Part shown: one piece after another, positions 51,711 through 62,221 of the stretch
Numbering within the stretch: the first letter of the stretch is position 1
How the letters are laid out: every line of letters starts with the position of its first letter
Assembly (NCBI GenBank): GCA_037178975.1
Contig: JASJZH010000006.1
Coordinates: 930,001 to 994,000, forward strand
Reading direction: 5' to 3'
Origin: Oscheius tipulae
Taxonomy: Eukaryota; Nematoda; Chromadorea; Rhabditida; Rhabditidae
Length of the DNA stretch: 64,000 nucleotides
Made by a program: the position numbers and the translations under genes
Notes under the pieces: model-generated
What the model was told of the DNA's origin: nothing
The model's input: the letters and a program-made list of their open reading frames with translations, nothing else
The model's database searches: none

Positions 51711-53929
51711 GGTTTCAATTAAAATAGAGTGGGAAAGAATTGGGGCAGGGCTCTCATTTCCGTATACTCTGATTCAAACTGAGTCTTGCAAGATTGCGGT
51801 TTTAGCTTCACTCTTTGAAAAAGAAACAAAAGTGGAGACATAATTAGCTATTCGATGCCTATTTCCATTGCAGAACGCGTTCGATTCTAACCCATTTTGT
51901 CAACTGAAATTGGAACTAGTCGTCCTAATTGCCGAGATTAGTGTTCTTCTTCTAGGAGAGCGATATTAAACTTCAAAGGGAGAACATTTCGCAACAGCAA
52001 CAAGGAGATGGGTTTCAAAGAAGCCTAGCAAAGAGTATGCAAAAATTAGAGAAGGGCAAAAGGTGTCGAGGGTGGGGGATGTGCAAATTAGATGAAATGA
52101 GCGTGGGGGAGACCCATGGGCAAACAGCACCATCCCGAAACTCTTGGGTCGTTAAAGCCGGCTGTGTCGCGATCTGATAGCGTCCAGTGATTTTTCAGAG
52201 CCTCTGCAAAAAAAAAAACTTTACCCAAGAGTCGTGTCGGTCCCGACATGTCGTCCTTCATTAGTCGAAGAAGACGCCGACAATCTAAATGGTTCGTGTA
52301 TGATATATTTTGTTCAGAGATTTCTGAATAAGGACACACGTGGTTGATTTGTGAAATATTTTTAATCTCTAAAAAGCAACACAGAAGAAGAGAAGAAGAG
52401 TTTCTTTCAGACTGGACATTTATAGGAGGCATCACAACAGTTATTTTTCCCAGGGGATGTATCAGGGAGAGAAGAAAGGGTATTAGTCACTGAAAAGTCG
52501 GATAGAAGAAGTAGATCCACTTCAGGAATGAGTTGGGATTGAGCAAAGGATGATTGGATGGACCTCTTCAGCTTGCTCGGAACAAACCCTCAGAAGGTAT
52601 GAAGCCAGGTGTGAATAGGAAACGTCGTCTGAGAGTGGAAGAGAAACAAAGCCGCTCATTCGGAGAGAGAGGTCGGATTCGCGACGGATGATTGACTATT
52701 CTCCGGGGACGATCCTCCCGCGAGATTGAGAAGACAAAACAGAACACAAGTAGTAGTGGACGAAGGATGACCAGCCATAATCCGTTGGCGCCAATTGGTC
52801 GCCCCAGGCACTCATTCATTCCACATAAAGGCCGTTATAAGCACATCAGATTTGATATTTAGGTCTCTCTAGTAGTCTGCGCCATCGGTTTGAATTGGAT
52901 AACAGTTTGGTCCAAATAAAGTGAGATTTATCATACAGGTCAACTTAGAATTTATCAATCGACTTGGCCTCTCAATCATTACGAATGGCCCCAGAGAACT
53001 TTAGCAATCTCAGTTGAGTGAAAAATTCTTGCCGTTTAAAAACGAGTTCAAACTTATAGAAACCGCGTAACAAGTCCCTACCACACCTACTTGGATAAAG
53101 TCGTTATGTTGGACTCTTAGCTTTTCATAAATATCGCACCTGATAGACAGTCAAAGTCAGCGAATCGTCTGTTATATAGATCTCACGTTTATAGATTTTG
53201 CGAAATTTTGCTGTTTATTCATCCAACACAAGTTCAGATCTTTATATAGCCTTGGTTTTCTTTTGGACAGATTTGCTCCGAAACCGCAAGTTAGAATACT
53301 TATGTAACCGTCTGTGATAGAAAAAGGTGAAGTTTTCAGATAAGTTTTGTATGAACATCATTTTAAGATTCAGGTGAGCTTTTGGGGCAAAGCGATTTCA
53401 TCAAGCTGCACCGCACATTAGTAAACAAAGAACAATTGTTGTCAGGTTTAGCTAATGACGGTACCAAGTTCTCCTGGGAAATCTGGTATGGGAGAAGTTT
53501 CGTTCTTGGTTTTGCCAGCGGTCGGCCTCCTTTGGAAAATGTAAGTTATCCTGTACCTGTTAGCTATACAGATGTTTAGACTCTGTTTATCAACTTTTGA
53601 ATGACAGTTGGGTACGTTTTACGAGGCCGTGACAACAAATGCGTGCCGCGGTAAAACTTTTTTCTAAGACGCCTTGAATAGCATCGCGGAGTCGTTAAGA
53701 AGCGCTGTTCGTTTTTGTTTACTATATCTTTTAGTTCTCATTTTTAGCCCCAGATAAACAACTATTTTTCTACCCCTTTCTACATCGCTACTGTCAAAAA
53801 AAATAAAATGCAATAAAGTTTGCACTATCTAACATCTCTATATCACGGCTCTGGTGCTCTACACAAACAAAGCGCAGTTTTCTTGATAGTTTCCACAACA
53901 TCTTCGGCTTACCAATACGTACTTAGAGA
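51711..53929. other. Intergenic upstream of nca, little supported
   Basis: It contains the nca 5' region and one possible small secreted-protein ORF (52568-52819). ORFs at 52088-52435 (minus) and 53382-53579 (plus) show no domain. No RNA gene was seen. Confidence 0.4.
52568..52819 (-). CDS. Possible small secreted or membrane peptide (83 aa)
   Basis: A single-exon ORF with a hydrophobic stretch LWLVILRPLLLVFCFVFSIS ending near residue 33, then a basic, Pro/Arg-rich segment with RPRR and LRRR sites that proprotein convertases could cut. It looks like a peptide precursor, but there is no homology I recognise and no splicing evidence. A chance ORF is quite possible. Confidence 0.22.
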   Translation of the reverse strand: MNECLGRPIGANGLWLVILRPLLLVFCFVFSISREDRPRRIVNHPSRIRPLSPNERLCFSSTLRRRFLFTPGFIPSEGLFRAS

Positions 53930-56900
53930 TCAAAATTTACTGTACCCATCAATAACGATATAATTCTTCCGTTTTCTCCAATCGTAATAGGTTTTCAGAA
54001 GCACGTAGCTCATTATTGTGGATAAAAATACTGCTATTATAACCGTAAACCCATCTGAAACTTTCAGTTTGATATGAAAGGAGAGCACAGACCAGATTCG
54101 TTGAGAGGCAGAACCGAAAGTGACCGAAGTTCTTGAACATGATTTGTCCAGAGGGCGTTCATTTCCCTCAAGGCGACGTTTTCTTTTCCCAGTAGAAATG
54201 GAACATTTGTCCAGACAAATTCGATGCTGTAAATCATGGAAACTTGGGAGAAAAAGTCAATTCCGGACGGGAGTGATGGTACGAGCTGGTGACTACCAGC
54301 TTCCCTTCATTACAAAGTAAATCACGTTTTTCTGGCCCAAACCTAGGTACGATCTTCTGAATGAACGTGTGGTACTCGTTGTGGTATCCACTAGCCATCT
54401 TTTTTATAGTTTCATTTGAATCGAAATCTGAATACATACAATTGCATCAACCCGTCAAAAAGACTCACCTATGACCATGAAATTTCGCTTTTCTGACACC
54501 CAAGATGTCCACAAAATGTCTTCATAAGATGGATTGCCTGATCGAATAAAGTTAGCAAACATTCCTGAATGAATTTTTTGCCTCATCTCGTCATGTTCTG
54601 TCCATGCAATTGAGGGAAAATGGTTTTGTCCAAGAACATAATCCTAAAAGAGGTAACGTTATTCACTGCAGGTTTCTTACTAAGTCAGTAGCATGCAATC
54701 CTATCTTGTGTCCTGGTACAAGGCTTGTACCCCTTTGATTGTCATAGCTGTAGACAAAAACATTGCCGGTCTGACTGAACTTGTTTGCGAACATGCTGCT
54801 ACTCTCATAGTACAGGTAATCGTCGTTAAGAGAGAGAATTCTACTGTCTGAAAAAAAAAAGATCTAAAGATTGTTAGCAAACGCTACCATCGTTGTAAAA
54901 GTTGTTGCAAACTTGTCGGTATTTCTGTGGTTCTTGATAGTTTAGCTCGTAAGCCAGATGAGTACAGACGTCATCCAACATTTCAGCCCGAACATTTTGT
55001 TGAGAATCGAGGTAGAGGCTGAAGAGTGCTGCTGTAAGACAAAAATTATATTCTTACAAGTCAGGAAACTCGGAGGCAGTTGTCCCAATGAGAGCAGAAA
55101 TATTAGAGATCTTCTTCTTCAACTGTTCATCTATAGGACTCGGAAAAACTCCTCCAGACCCATCAATCCATGTTCCGAAGAGCTCGTCTACTTCCCCATC
55201 AAAAGAAACTTGGCTTTTCAAAATTTCTTGTTCGGTCTTTGCTCGCAAACAGGCAAGGCTCTGCTCCAGTTCCTCCTTGTTCTTTGGTTCTCCACAACCA
55301 AGTTTCGAAACCAGCTTCTCCGAAAATCTTCTATTTACATCTGAAGCATGATGTTGTAGGAATAGAGAAAAAGCTACTCTTGGTTCTCTCTCCAAAATGT
55401 GGCGCACTCATTGTGATAATCTGGTTAAAGAGATTATCGGCAACTCCGGACAGCACTATCTTTCCAATCAACTTTAACAAACCTTTGAAGCCTAACCTCA
55501 TTGATCATCTGTGCGCCAGAACTCTGTCCCATTAGGGTTAGTTTGGAAGCATCTCCTCCAAAATGGGATATCTCTTTATTGGTCCAGTTTAAAGCGTGTA
55601 GTATGTCTGAAAGTATGACTTTCCACAACAAAAACCATGTGTGCAATAGTGTATTTAAATTTCAAGCAGCTCTCTACGGTATGTCGCACCTTTTGTCAGC
55701 ACCCCGCCAGTATGTCAATATCAACCTATCTTCACATTTCCTCAAATCTACGGACTCAAATAAAGAGTGACCGTTCTGTGCGTTATCTAAATTTGAGTTG
55801 AGACCGGTAATAAACATTAGGTGCACTGACGTAGCCTGTCTGCACCATTCAGTTGTTCATGCCCAGATAAGCGAAGTTATTCACACAAACGCGGACTGTA
55901 AATACCAACCTCGTAAGCCGATATTGGAATCATTAATATCCTGCTCTACGTGCAAGTTTAACCAAGCGAGAATTCCGAGTCTGTACTGAATTGTAACCAC
56001 TACAATGTTCCTTTCCTAAACGTGTATTAGACAACATTAAAAGTGTGACTACCTCATTAGCATAGTTTTTGACAATTCCCTCAGGTGGTATGCCCGCTGC
56101 TGAGCCGTAAATTCTAGATCCACCATGAATATAAAACACTAGAGGACACCCACCCTAAACAGAATAGTCCCTCCTTAAAACTCTTACCTTTTCAAGGCAA
56201 AATCGACTGGAAAATACGTTGAGGTAAAGACAGTCTTCGGTAGAAGACAGGGATGAGAGTGTCCTGAAAAACAATGTAGGTCACCTAGCAATAAGGCGGG
56301 CGATCAAAAAGTGTTGTGAAGTGGTAATTGCTTCACTATTGATGTAATATTTATGTTTCTTTTGTGTTCTATTATTATATAATAGGAGTGCGCTTTTGGC
56401 ACTTCGAGTTTTGGGACACCAATAAACGACTGTCTGACCTGGCCCTCCCGTGTTACAACAACTGGCGATCAGGATCTACCGAACATGGCGCGCAAGAACA
56501 AGGACCGGGACGAGGCCAAAGAACCAGACAGCTTGGATACGAACCAACTTCTACTACAACTTCTCCAACAACAGAGGGAGCAGTTCGATTTGCAGCTGAG
56601 ACAACAGAAGGAGGAGACGGCACAGATGTTCAAGCACTTAGCCGACTCGATGGGACGTTCTGGTGGAACTGCTACAGCTACGCTCAACGATTCGCTGTAC
56701 GACACTATGATCAGAAGGATTGACAAGTTCAACTTCGACCCAGACGACGACGAGGGCTACGACCGCTGGATGGCTCGATACGAGAGGACATTTGAAGTGG
56801 GATGTGCTGAGATGGACCCTGCGACCAAGACTGGACTGTTGCTGGATCGATTAGACACGGAAAGCTACCACCGCTTCACGAGGCACATCCTTCCGAAGTT

Positions 56901-59900
56901 GCCGAAGGATTTGGAGTGGACGGAAGCTGTCGAAGCACTCGCGAAGCTGTTTGGATCCAAGAAGTCACTGTTCCGTAAGAGGTTCGAAGTCTTCAACCTC
57001 CGATTCCGACCAAACGACGATGCAGATGTGTTCTTCCAGTCTCTAAAAGCAAAATCGGTCGAGGCCAAACTGGAGGAGATGACCAAGGACGACCTGGAGC
57101 TCATGATTGCTGTTAGCGCCTTCAATCAGCCGGAGCTGTCAGACGTCCGGAACAGATTCCTGACTCGACTGGAGAGAGATGCGAACCTGACGGTAGATGA
57201 CTTGAGGAAGGAATATTTCGCGATGAAGCAGCTGAAAGAGGACAGCCGTCTTCTTGAAGGTCCCCCAGTGAAACAAGTCCACGCCGTACAACGTCATCAG
57301 AAGCAGAAGAGACACACGAGCAGGAAGGAACACAGTAGACGCGACGTCAGTGACAAGGACAAGGTCAAATGTTTCAACTGTGGAGGACCGCATTACAAGC
57401 GGAACTGTCCAAAGCTGAGGTCGCACAATGCTGTACGTGTAGCCGAGTTGCCGAGAGAAGCCGAACGACTGGTCATTGGACAGACATCTAAGCTGAAGAT
57501 CTACGTTATGGTGGAAGTCAATGGAGTACGTATCCGCCTACAGATGGATTCCGGTGCTGAGTCTACGTTGATCTCGAAGGATATCTGGAAGAAGATTGGA
57601 TCCCCGGAGCTGGTTCCAGCTGACCATGTCCTCGTGTCACTGGATGGAGGGATTCTACCGTGTGCGGGCAGACTGAAGACCAAGTTCAAGCTTCTGACCA
57701 AAGCCGGGGCCGTTGAAGGAGAGGGATGCTGTTACGTTACGACAGACGAGTACAACATCTGTGGTCTTCCATGGCTGAGCCAAGTTCCTGAGCTCAAGAA
57801 AGGGATGGATCTCGTAGCCATCAACGCTGTGTTCAACTATCCCGAGGCATCACAGGCAATGGCTGAGCAGCTGAAGAAGAGCCATGGAGGAGTCTTCGAT
57901 GAGACACTGGGTTGCTGCTCGAAGATGAAGGCCGTTCTCAAACTCAAGGACAATGCCGTACCCGTCTTCAGGAAGAGGAGACCTGTGCCATTTGCCGCGG
58001 TACCAGAGTTAGACAAGGAGATCGACCGTCTCCTTGCGCAAGGAGTGATCTCGAAGGTGGAACACTCGGATTGGGCTGCCCCGATAGTCGCTGTCAAGAA
58101 ATCAACTGGTGCCATCCGACTGTGTGCTGACTTCAGTACTGGACTGAATGACTCGCTGATGTTACACCAACACCCGTTACCAACAATGGAAGAAGTCTTC
58201 GGAAGGCTCAACGGGGGTATCGTCTTCTCGACCCTGGATCTAGCCGATGCGTTCCTCCAAGTCGAAGTCGAAGCGCATTCGAAGAAACTGCTGACGATTT
58301 CCACACACAGGGGACTGTTCCAGTACAACCGTCTGCCGTTCGGAGTGAAAAAGCGCGCCGGGAATCTTCCAACAATGCATGGACAAGATGCTCTGCGGAC
58401 TGGAAGGAGTAACCTGTTATCTGGACGACATTATTATCACTGGAAGATCTATCGAGGAACACAACACGAATCTAGCTAACGTGCTGGATAGGATCAAGCA
58501 GTGGGGCTTTCACCTCAGACTGGAGAAGTGCAAATTCATCAAGCCGAGTCTCACTTACCTGGGAATGATCATTGATGCCGAGGGTCGTCGCCCGGATCCG
58601 AAGAAGGTGGCTGCGATTCAAGAGATGCCCCAACCGAGAGACGCTGGTCAAGTGAGATCTTTCTTGGGAATGCTCAACTTCTACGGAGGATTTGTCAAGG
58701 AGATGAAGGAACTTCGGGCTCCGCTGGATCTGTTGACGAAGAAGGACACTCCTTTCGAATGGAATAAGGAGTGTGAGGGCGCGTTCGTCCGAGCCAAGGA
58801 GCTATTACAGTCACCGTTACTCCTCGCGCACTATGACCCGATGTTGCCGATCGTTGTAGCTGCTGACGCGAGCCAATACGGAATTGGTGGTGTTCTAAGT
58901 CATCGTTACCCGGATGGATCTGAGAAGGCAATTCTTCATGTCAACAGAACGCTGACTGGTGCTGAGAGGAACTACAGCCAGATCGAGAAAGAAGGACTGG
59001 GTATTATCTTCGCATTGGAGAAGTTCCATCGATATGTCTATGGGAGGAGATTCTTGCTGCTGACCGACCACAAGCCGTTGCTGTCAATCTTCGGAAGCAA
59101 GACGGGAGTTCCGGTATACACAGCCAATCGTCTCCAGAGATGGTGTACCAAGCTGCTAGGATACGACTTCTCAATCGAGTACCGTAATACGCTGGCATTC
59201 GGTCAAGCTGATGTGTTGTCGCGGCTCATGAAGTCACAGTCTCTACCGGATGAAGAAGTCGTCATTGCTGCGCTTTCCCACCAACAGGACGAATGGACAC
59301 AGATGGAACGTCTTCCCGTGGATAGCGAACACTTGGCTGGAGAAACTTCGAAAGACATAGTCTTGTCGGAAATCGCAACATACATCGGACGGGGTCAATG
59401 GCCGAGGAAGATAAAGGACCCATTGGTCAAGAAGTATGCCGCTCATCGGGATCACCTCAAGCTGATCCAGAACTGCCTCTACTTCCGCGACCGGATCGTC
59501 GTACCTGCTGCTCTCCAGAAGAAAGTGCTCATGTCGTTACACGAGGGACACCCAGGTCAGTCAAGAATGAAGTCACTTGCGAGGGAGTACGTCTACTGGA
59601 TCGGAATGAGTGAGGACGTGGATTCTATGGTCGATCGATGCCAGGACTGTCAACTGGTCAGTAAGATGCCGAAGAAGAACGAACTCCACCCATGGAAGAA
59701 GCCGACTGGACCGTGGGATCGAGTCCATGCCGATTTTGCCGGACCGATAGACGGAAAGATGTATTTGGTCGTGGTGGATGCCTACTCCAGATGGCCAGAT
59801 GTATCGGAGATGACGTCGACTACGACGAGAAGAACGTGCAAGAGGCTGACCGAACTGTTCAGCAGCTATGGATACCCGAAGACACTGGTCACGGACAATG

Positions 59901-61100
59901 GAACGCAATTCACATCTGGTGAATTCGAAGATTTCTGCCGAATGAGAGGAATTCGACACGTTCGCTCTCCACCGTTTCATCCACAATCCAACGGACAAGC
60001 TGAAATCTTTGTGAACACGTTCAAGAGGACCCTGGCCAAGCTCAAGACGTCTAATAATACTACAGAGTCTCTGCAGACGTTCCTTATGACTTACCGCTAC
60101 ACGCCGTGTGCTGCTGCTCCGGAAGGTAAATCCCCTGCCGAACATTTCCTCGGGCGGAAGATGAGGATTTCGTTAGACCTGATGAAACCCGAAACGTCTA
60201 CAGAGGAGGGAGAAAGAGGCAACAAGATGGCCAAACAGTTCAATCGACACCACAACGCGAAACCGAGGAGATTTGAAGTGACGGATCTTGTCTGGACTAC
60301 AGTCTACTGCCGCGGAAAGGTGAATTGGTCCGCTGGTGAAGTGATCCGACGCCTTGGAAACACCTGTTACGAAGTCAAGGTCGAGGGAAAGATCCAGAAA
60401 AGACAAGCTAACCAGATGCGCAACAGATCAGTCTCCAAAGTCCAGAACATTTCGTTGGGCGAGTACAAGCTGCCGAAGCAAGGACTCATCAAACCAATCC
60501 TGAGACATAAGAAGTACGAAGGAAACTTCTTCCGACGATCTACACGTGCCCGCCATCAAGTTCATTTCTTCGATGCCGCCACTGGTCTTTGAAGAAGGGG
60601 AGATGTTGTGAAGTGGTAATTGCTTCACTATTGATGTAATATTTATGTTTCTTTTGTGTTCTATTATTATATAATAGGAGTGCGCTTTTGGCACTTCGAG
60701 TTTTGGGACACCAATAAACGACTGTCTGACCTGGCCCTCCCGTGTTACAACAAAAAGTGTCTCAATTGACTTACGCTGGCTGTAAGCAAGAAGGCTTATA
60801 TGAAAAACAATTTACAGTTTTATTCCAGGGCTGAGGGTATTCCGGTTTTTTGAATCTAAGACAAATTTTTGAGTAACGTAATACAGTACCTGAGATGTCC
60901 TACCGGAGGCGCAGCAAAGGGTATACCAAGAAAAGCGTAACCAGACTGATTTCTTGAAGTTTTGACCGCCTGACCGCGTATTGGACCGAAGCTGAAAAAA
61001 AGTAAATACACATATATAAACAAAGGGACCCTGTCCGGATATCCCAGTACTGTTGTCCGAGAGTGAAAGTCACGAGAAGAGCTTGACAAACAAGGAACAT
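53930..61100 (-). CDS. Carboxylesterase with C-terminal membrane anchor (gene A)
   Basis: Exons read from ATG 61100: 61030-61100 (signal peptide MFLVCQALLVTFTLG), 60890-60991 (FGPIRGQAV, AFLGIPFAAPPVG), 60775-60855 (FKKPEYPQPW), 56188-56263 (EDCLYLNVF), 56053-56154 (VFYIHGG), 55910-56015 (VVTIQYRLGILAW), 55497-55606 (nucleophile elbow GQSSGAQ), then exons down to a TGA at 53930. This is the type B carboxylesterase order. The C-terminus is a transmembrane helix (TVIIAVFLSTIMSYVLLKTY) and a short basic tail (DWRKRKNYIV). Nematode CEST enzymes share this anchored plan and some act in ascaroside assembly (family knowledge; the role here is inferred). Intron 3 (4,511 nt) holds an LTR retrotransposon; without it the intron would be 65 nt. 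A tandem paralog lies upstream. Confidence 0.88.
56312..56460 (+). repeat. 5' LTR of the 4.4-kb element
   Basis: 149 bp, identical by eye to 60604-60752; TG...CA ends; contains AATAAA in CCAATAAACG. Confidence 0.95.
56485..58479 (+). CDS. Gag-protease-RT (5' part of the Pol polyprotein)
   Basis: A 664-codon frame starting 25 nt after the LTR. Contents: a gag-like region with QQQREQFDLQLRQQ helix, a zinc knuckle CFNCGGPHYKRNC from about residue 296 (spacing C-x2-C-x3-H-x4-C, one short of the usual), a retropepsin-type site LQMDSGAESTL with Asp at about 355, and the first RT blocks (VISKVEHSDWAAPIV, FSTLDLADAFLQVEV, NRLPFGV). After GVK the reading is out of frame because of the A-run at 58348-58352, and the ORF ends with unrelated residues at 58479. 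Confidence 0.85.
   Translation: MARKNKDRDEAKEPDSLDTNQLLLQLLQQQREQFDLQLRQQKEETAQMFKHLADSMGRSGGTATATLNDSLYDTMIRRIDKFNFDPDDDEGYDRWMARYERTFEVGCAEMDPATKTGLLLDRLDTESYHRFTRHILPKLPKDLEWTEAVEALAKLFGSKKSLFRKRFEVFNLRFRPNDDADVFFQSLKAKSVEAKLEEMTKDDLELMIAVSAFNQPELSDVRNRFLTRLERDANLTVDDLRKEYFAMKQLKEDSRLLEGPPVKQVHAVQRHQKQKRHTSRKEHSRRDVSDKDKVKCFNCGGPHYKRNCPKLRSHNAVRVAELPREAERLVIGQTSKLKIYVMVEVNGVRIRLQMDSGAESTLISKDIWKKIGSPELVPADHVLVSLDGGILPCAGRLKTKFKLLTKAGAVEGEGCCYVTTDEYNICGLPWLSQVPELKKGMDLVAINAVFNYPEASQAMAEQLKKSHGGVFDETLGCCSKMKAVLKLKDNAVPVFRKRRPVPFAAVPELDKEIDRLLAQGVISKVEHSDWAAPIVAVKKSTGAIRLCADFSTGLNDSLMLHQHPLPTMEEVFGRLNGGIVFSTLDLADAFLQVEVEAHSKKLLTISTHRGLFQYNRLPFGVKKRAGNLPTMHGQDALRTGRSNLLSGRHYYHWKIYRGTQHESS
58379..60592 (+). 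CDS. RT C-terminus, RNase H and integrase (3' part of the same polyprotein)
   Basis: The frame lies one base off the upstream ORF and overlaps it by about 100 nt. It opens inside RT, just before the catalytic CYLDDIIITG, then RNase H (AADASQYGIGGVLS, TDHKPLLSIF), the integrase zinc region (HEGHPGQSRMKSL, CQDCQLV) and the integrase core (HADFAGPI, VTDNGTQF, PFHPQSNGQAEIF). The stop lies 11 nt before the 3' LTR. The ATG at 58379 is internal to RT, so this is not a natural separate gene. The break lies at 58348-58352. Confidence 0.85.
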   Translation: MDKMLCGLEGVTCYLDDIIITGRSIEEHNTNLANVLDRIKQWGFHLRLEKCKFIKPSLTYLGMIIDAEGRRPDPKKVAAIQEMPQPRDAGQVRSFLGMLNFYGGFVKEMKELRAPLDLLTKKDTPFEWNKECEGAFVRAKELLQSPLLLAHYDPMLPIVVAADASQYGIGGVLSHRYPDGSEKAILHVNRTLTGAERNYSQIEKEGLGIIFALEKFHRYVYGRRFLLLTDHKPLLSIFGSKTGVPVYTANRLQRWCTKLLGYDFSIEYRNTLAFGQADVLSRLMKSQSLPDEEVVIAALSHQQDEWTQMERLPVDSEHLAGETSKDIVLSEIATYIGRGQWPRKIKDPLVKKYAAHRDHLKLIQNCLYFRDRIVVPAALQKKVLMSLHEGHPGQSRMKSLAREYVYWIGMSEDVDSMVDRCQDCQLVSKMPKKNELHPWKKPTGPWDRVHADFAGPIDGKMYLVVVDAYSRWPDVSEMTSTTTRRTCKRLTELFSSYGYPKTLVTDNGTQFTSGEFEDFCRMRGIRHVRSPPFHPQSNGQAEIFVNTFKRTLAKLKTSNNTTESLQTFLMTYRYTPCAAAPEGKSPAEHFLGRKMRISLDLMKPETSTEEGERGNKMAKQFNRHHNAKPRRFEVTDLVWTTVYCRGKVNWSAGEVIRRLGNTCYEVKVEGKIQKRQANQMRNRSVSKVQNISLGEYKLPKQGLIKPILRHKKYEGNFFRRSTRARHQVHFFDAATGL
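60604..60752 (+). repeat. 3' LTR of the 4.4-kb element
   Basis: Identical copy of 56312-56460, followed by the target duplication AAAAG. Confidence 0.95.
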
Positions 61101-61259
61101 TTTGGACCACAGATCACTACAAATTCTTATCGAAATGGAAACAATTTATGCGAAATGATAAGCTGTTAGTTCCTAGGGCGACTTATCTGGCCAGTCAAAA
61201 GGAAAAACTGGGGTCTCAAATCAAGATAGGCGAGAGGGAGTCTTTCTGCATAAGTTTGT

Positions 61260-61466
61260 TCACAAATGTAAATTTTTGAATATTCTTCCGAAAGTTGTGA
61301 AGTTATTTACGACACTTTTTTCCAGTTGGTCATCAACATTTTGAAACAGGTGGGTCGTGCAGAGCTTAAAAAGGCAGGGGGAAGGACATAAGCTTGGACA
61401 TTCTTTCGAACATTGTCTACAAGCGGACATTGTCATCAATTTGACAACAAGAAGAATGAATAGCAT
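61260..61466 (-). CDS. Small cysteine-rich secreted protein (tentative)
   Basis: A TATTGCAG acceptor ends 6 nt before the ATG at 61466, as expected for trans-splicing. The ORF gives a signal-like MLFILLVVKLMTMSA, then six cysteines in a short span (CRQCSKECPSLCPSPCLFKLC). The sequence then runs VDDQLEKSVVNN to a stop at 61260, but a GTAAAT donor at about 61308 could splice to another exon. The family is not recognised. It lies between the two esterase genes on the same strand. Confidence 0.4.
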   Translation of the reverse strand: MLFILLVVKLMTMSACRQCSKECPSLCPSPCLFKLCTTHLFQNVDDQLEKSVVNNFTTFGRIFKNLHL

Positions 61467-62221
61467 CTTATCCTGCAATACTGAGACGTGCTACAGTCAT
61501 TAAATTATCATTTTAGTCAACACTTTTTGCGTGGAATTTTGACATGATCAGTCCGGCAAACGGACAGATCTCGAAAGCAGTTATCTTCATGTAAAGGATA
61601 TGGGCTCACATATGGACATGGTAGATCTTAACAGCTTCTGCAACTGCTTCCTTAGTACAACTTTCTCAAACATTCAGCGACAACAAGGCCTTTACAGACG
61701 TCTACCTACCGGTGATAATTTTGAAAAGACTCGAGAAAGTTCTGACGACTTAAACGATAAGAGAAGGCTAAAGTTCGGTCGCGATGAGAACCACAGAAAA
61801 ACGAATTACGGGCTTTGAAAACTAGAAGATATCAAGTGTTAATTCTGTTTTTCCTTTACAGTCAGAACATGGAGCCAAACTCGGTTGAACCCAATGGTTT
61901 TTCAATTTGCACTCTTCGACCACTGTCTGAATTCTTATCTCTTTTTCTAGCCCTTCCAGACACCCGCATGCGATTCTTTCGGACAGGCAAAGTCTTTCCG
62001 CTGATAAGAGGACACAAAAGTGATTAGAGTAGCTCATAGCCTTTCCGTTTTTGGACTTCATCAGAGAAGTCCAAGATAACGGAAAAGTAAAAACAGGATA
62101 TTGTCAACAGGGTAACACTGATAAAATAAATAGTTAGTTATTCGAAAAGGTTAAATATTGTCGGTTCTAGAACAGTTTCGGTCATACAATTGACATGAAC
62201 CATTTCTCAAATGTCACGAGA
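61467..62221. other. Intergenic between esterase-cluster genes
   Basis: Short ORFs on both strands (61600-61818 plus; 61822-62061 minus, with several Cys) lack domains. Nothing else was supported. Confidence 0.4.

Larger units (their letters stand above)
56312..60752 (+). mobile_element. Ty3/gypsy LTR retrotransposon with short LTRs (4.44 kb), frameshifted
   Basis: Identical 149-bp LTRs (56312-56460, 60604-60752) begin TGTTGTGAAG and end TTACAACA. A perfect 5-bp target duplication AAAAG flanks it (56307-56311, 60753-60757), and a polypurine tract GAAGGGGAGA abuts the 3' LTR. A TGGCGATCAGGA-type primer site starts about 3 nt after the 5' LTR. Internal order: gag with zinc knuckle, protease, RT, RNase H, integrase. 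One length change in the A-run at 58348-58352 splits the pol frame inside RT. Everything else is open, so the break is recent or a sequence error. It is antisense in an intron of carboxylesterase A. Confidence 0.95.

Noticed and set aside
52088-52435. Possible neuropeptide-like minus ORF (MSGPTRLLG)
   Set aside because: Would need a 21-nt intron and has no signal peptide or repeated amidation sites.
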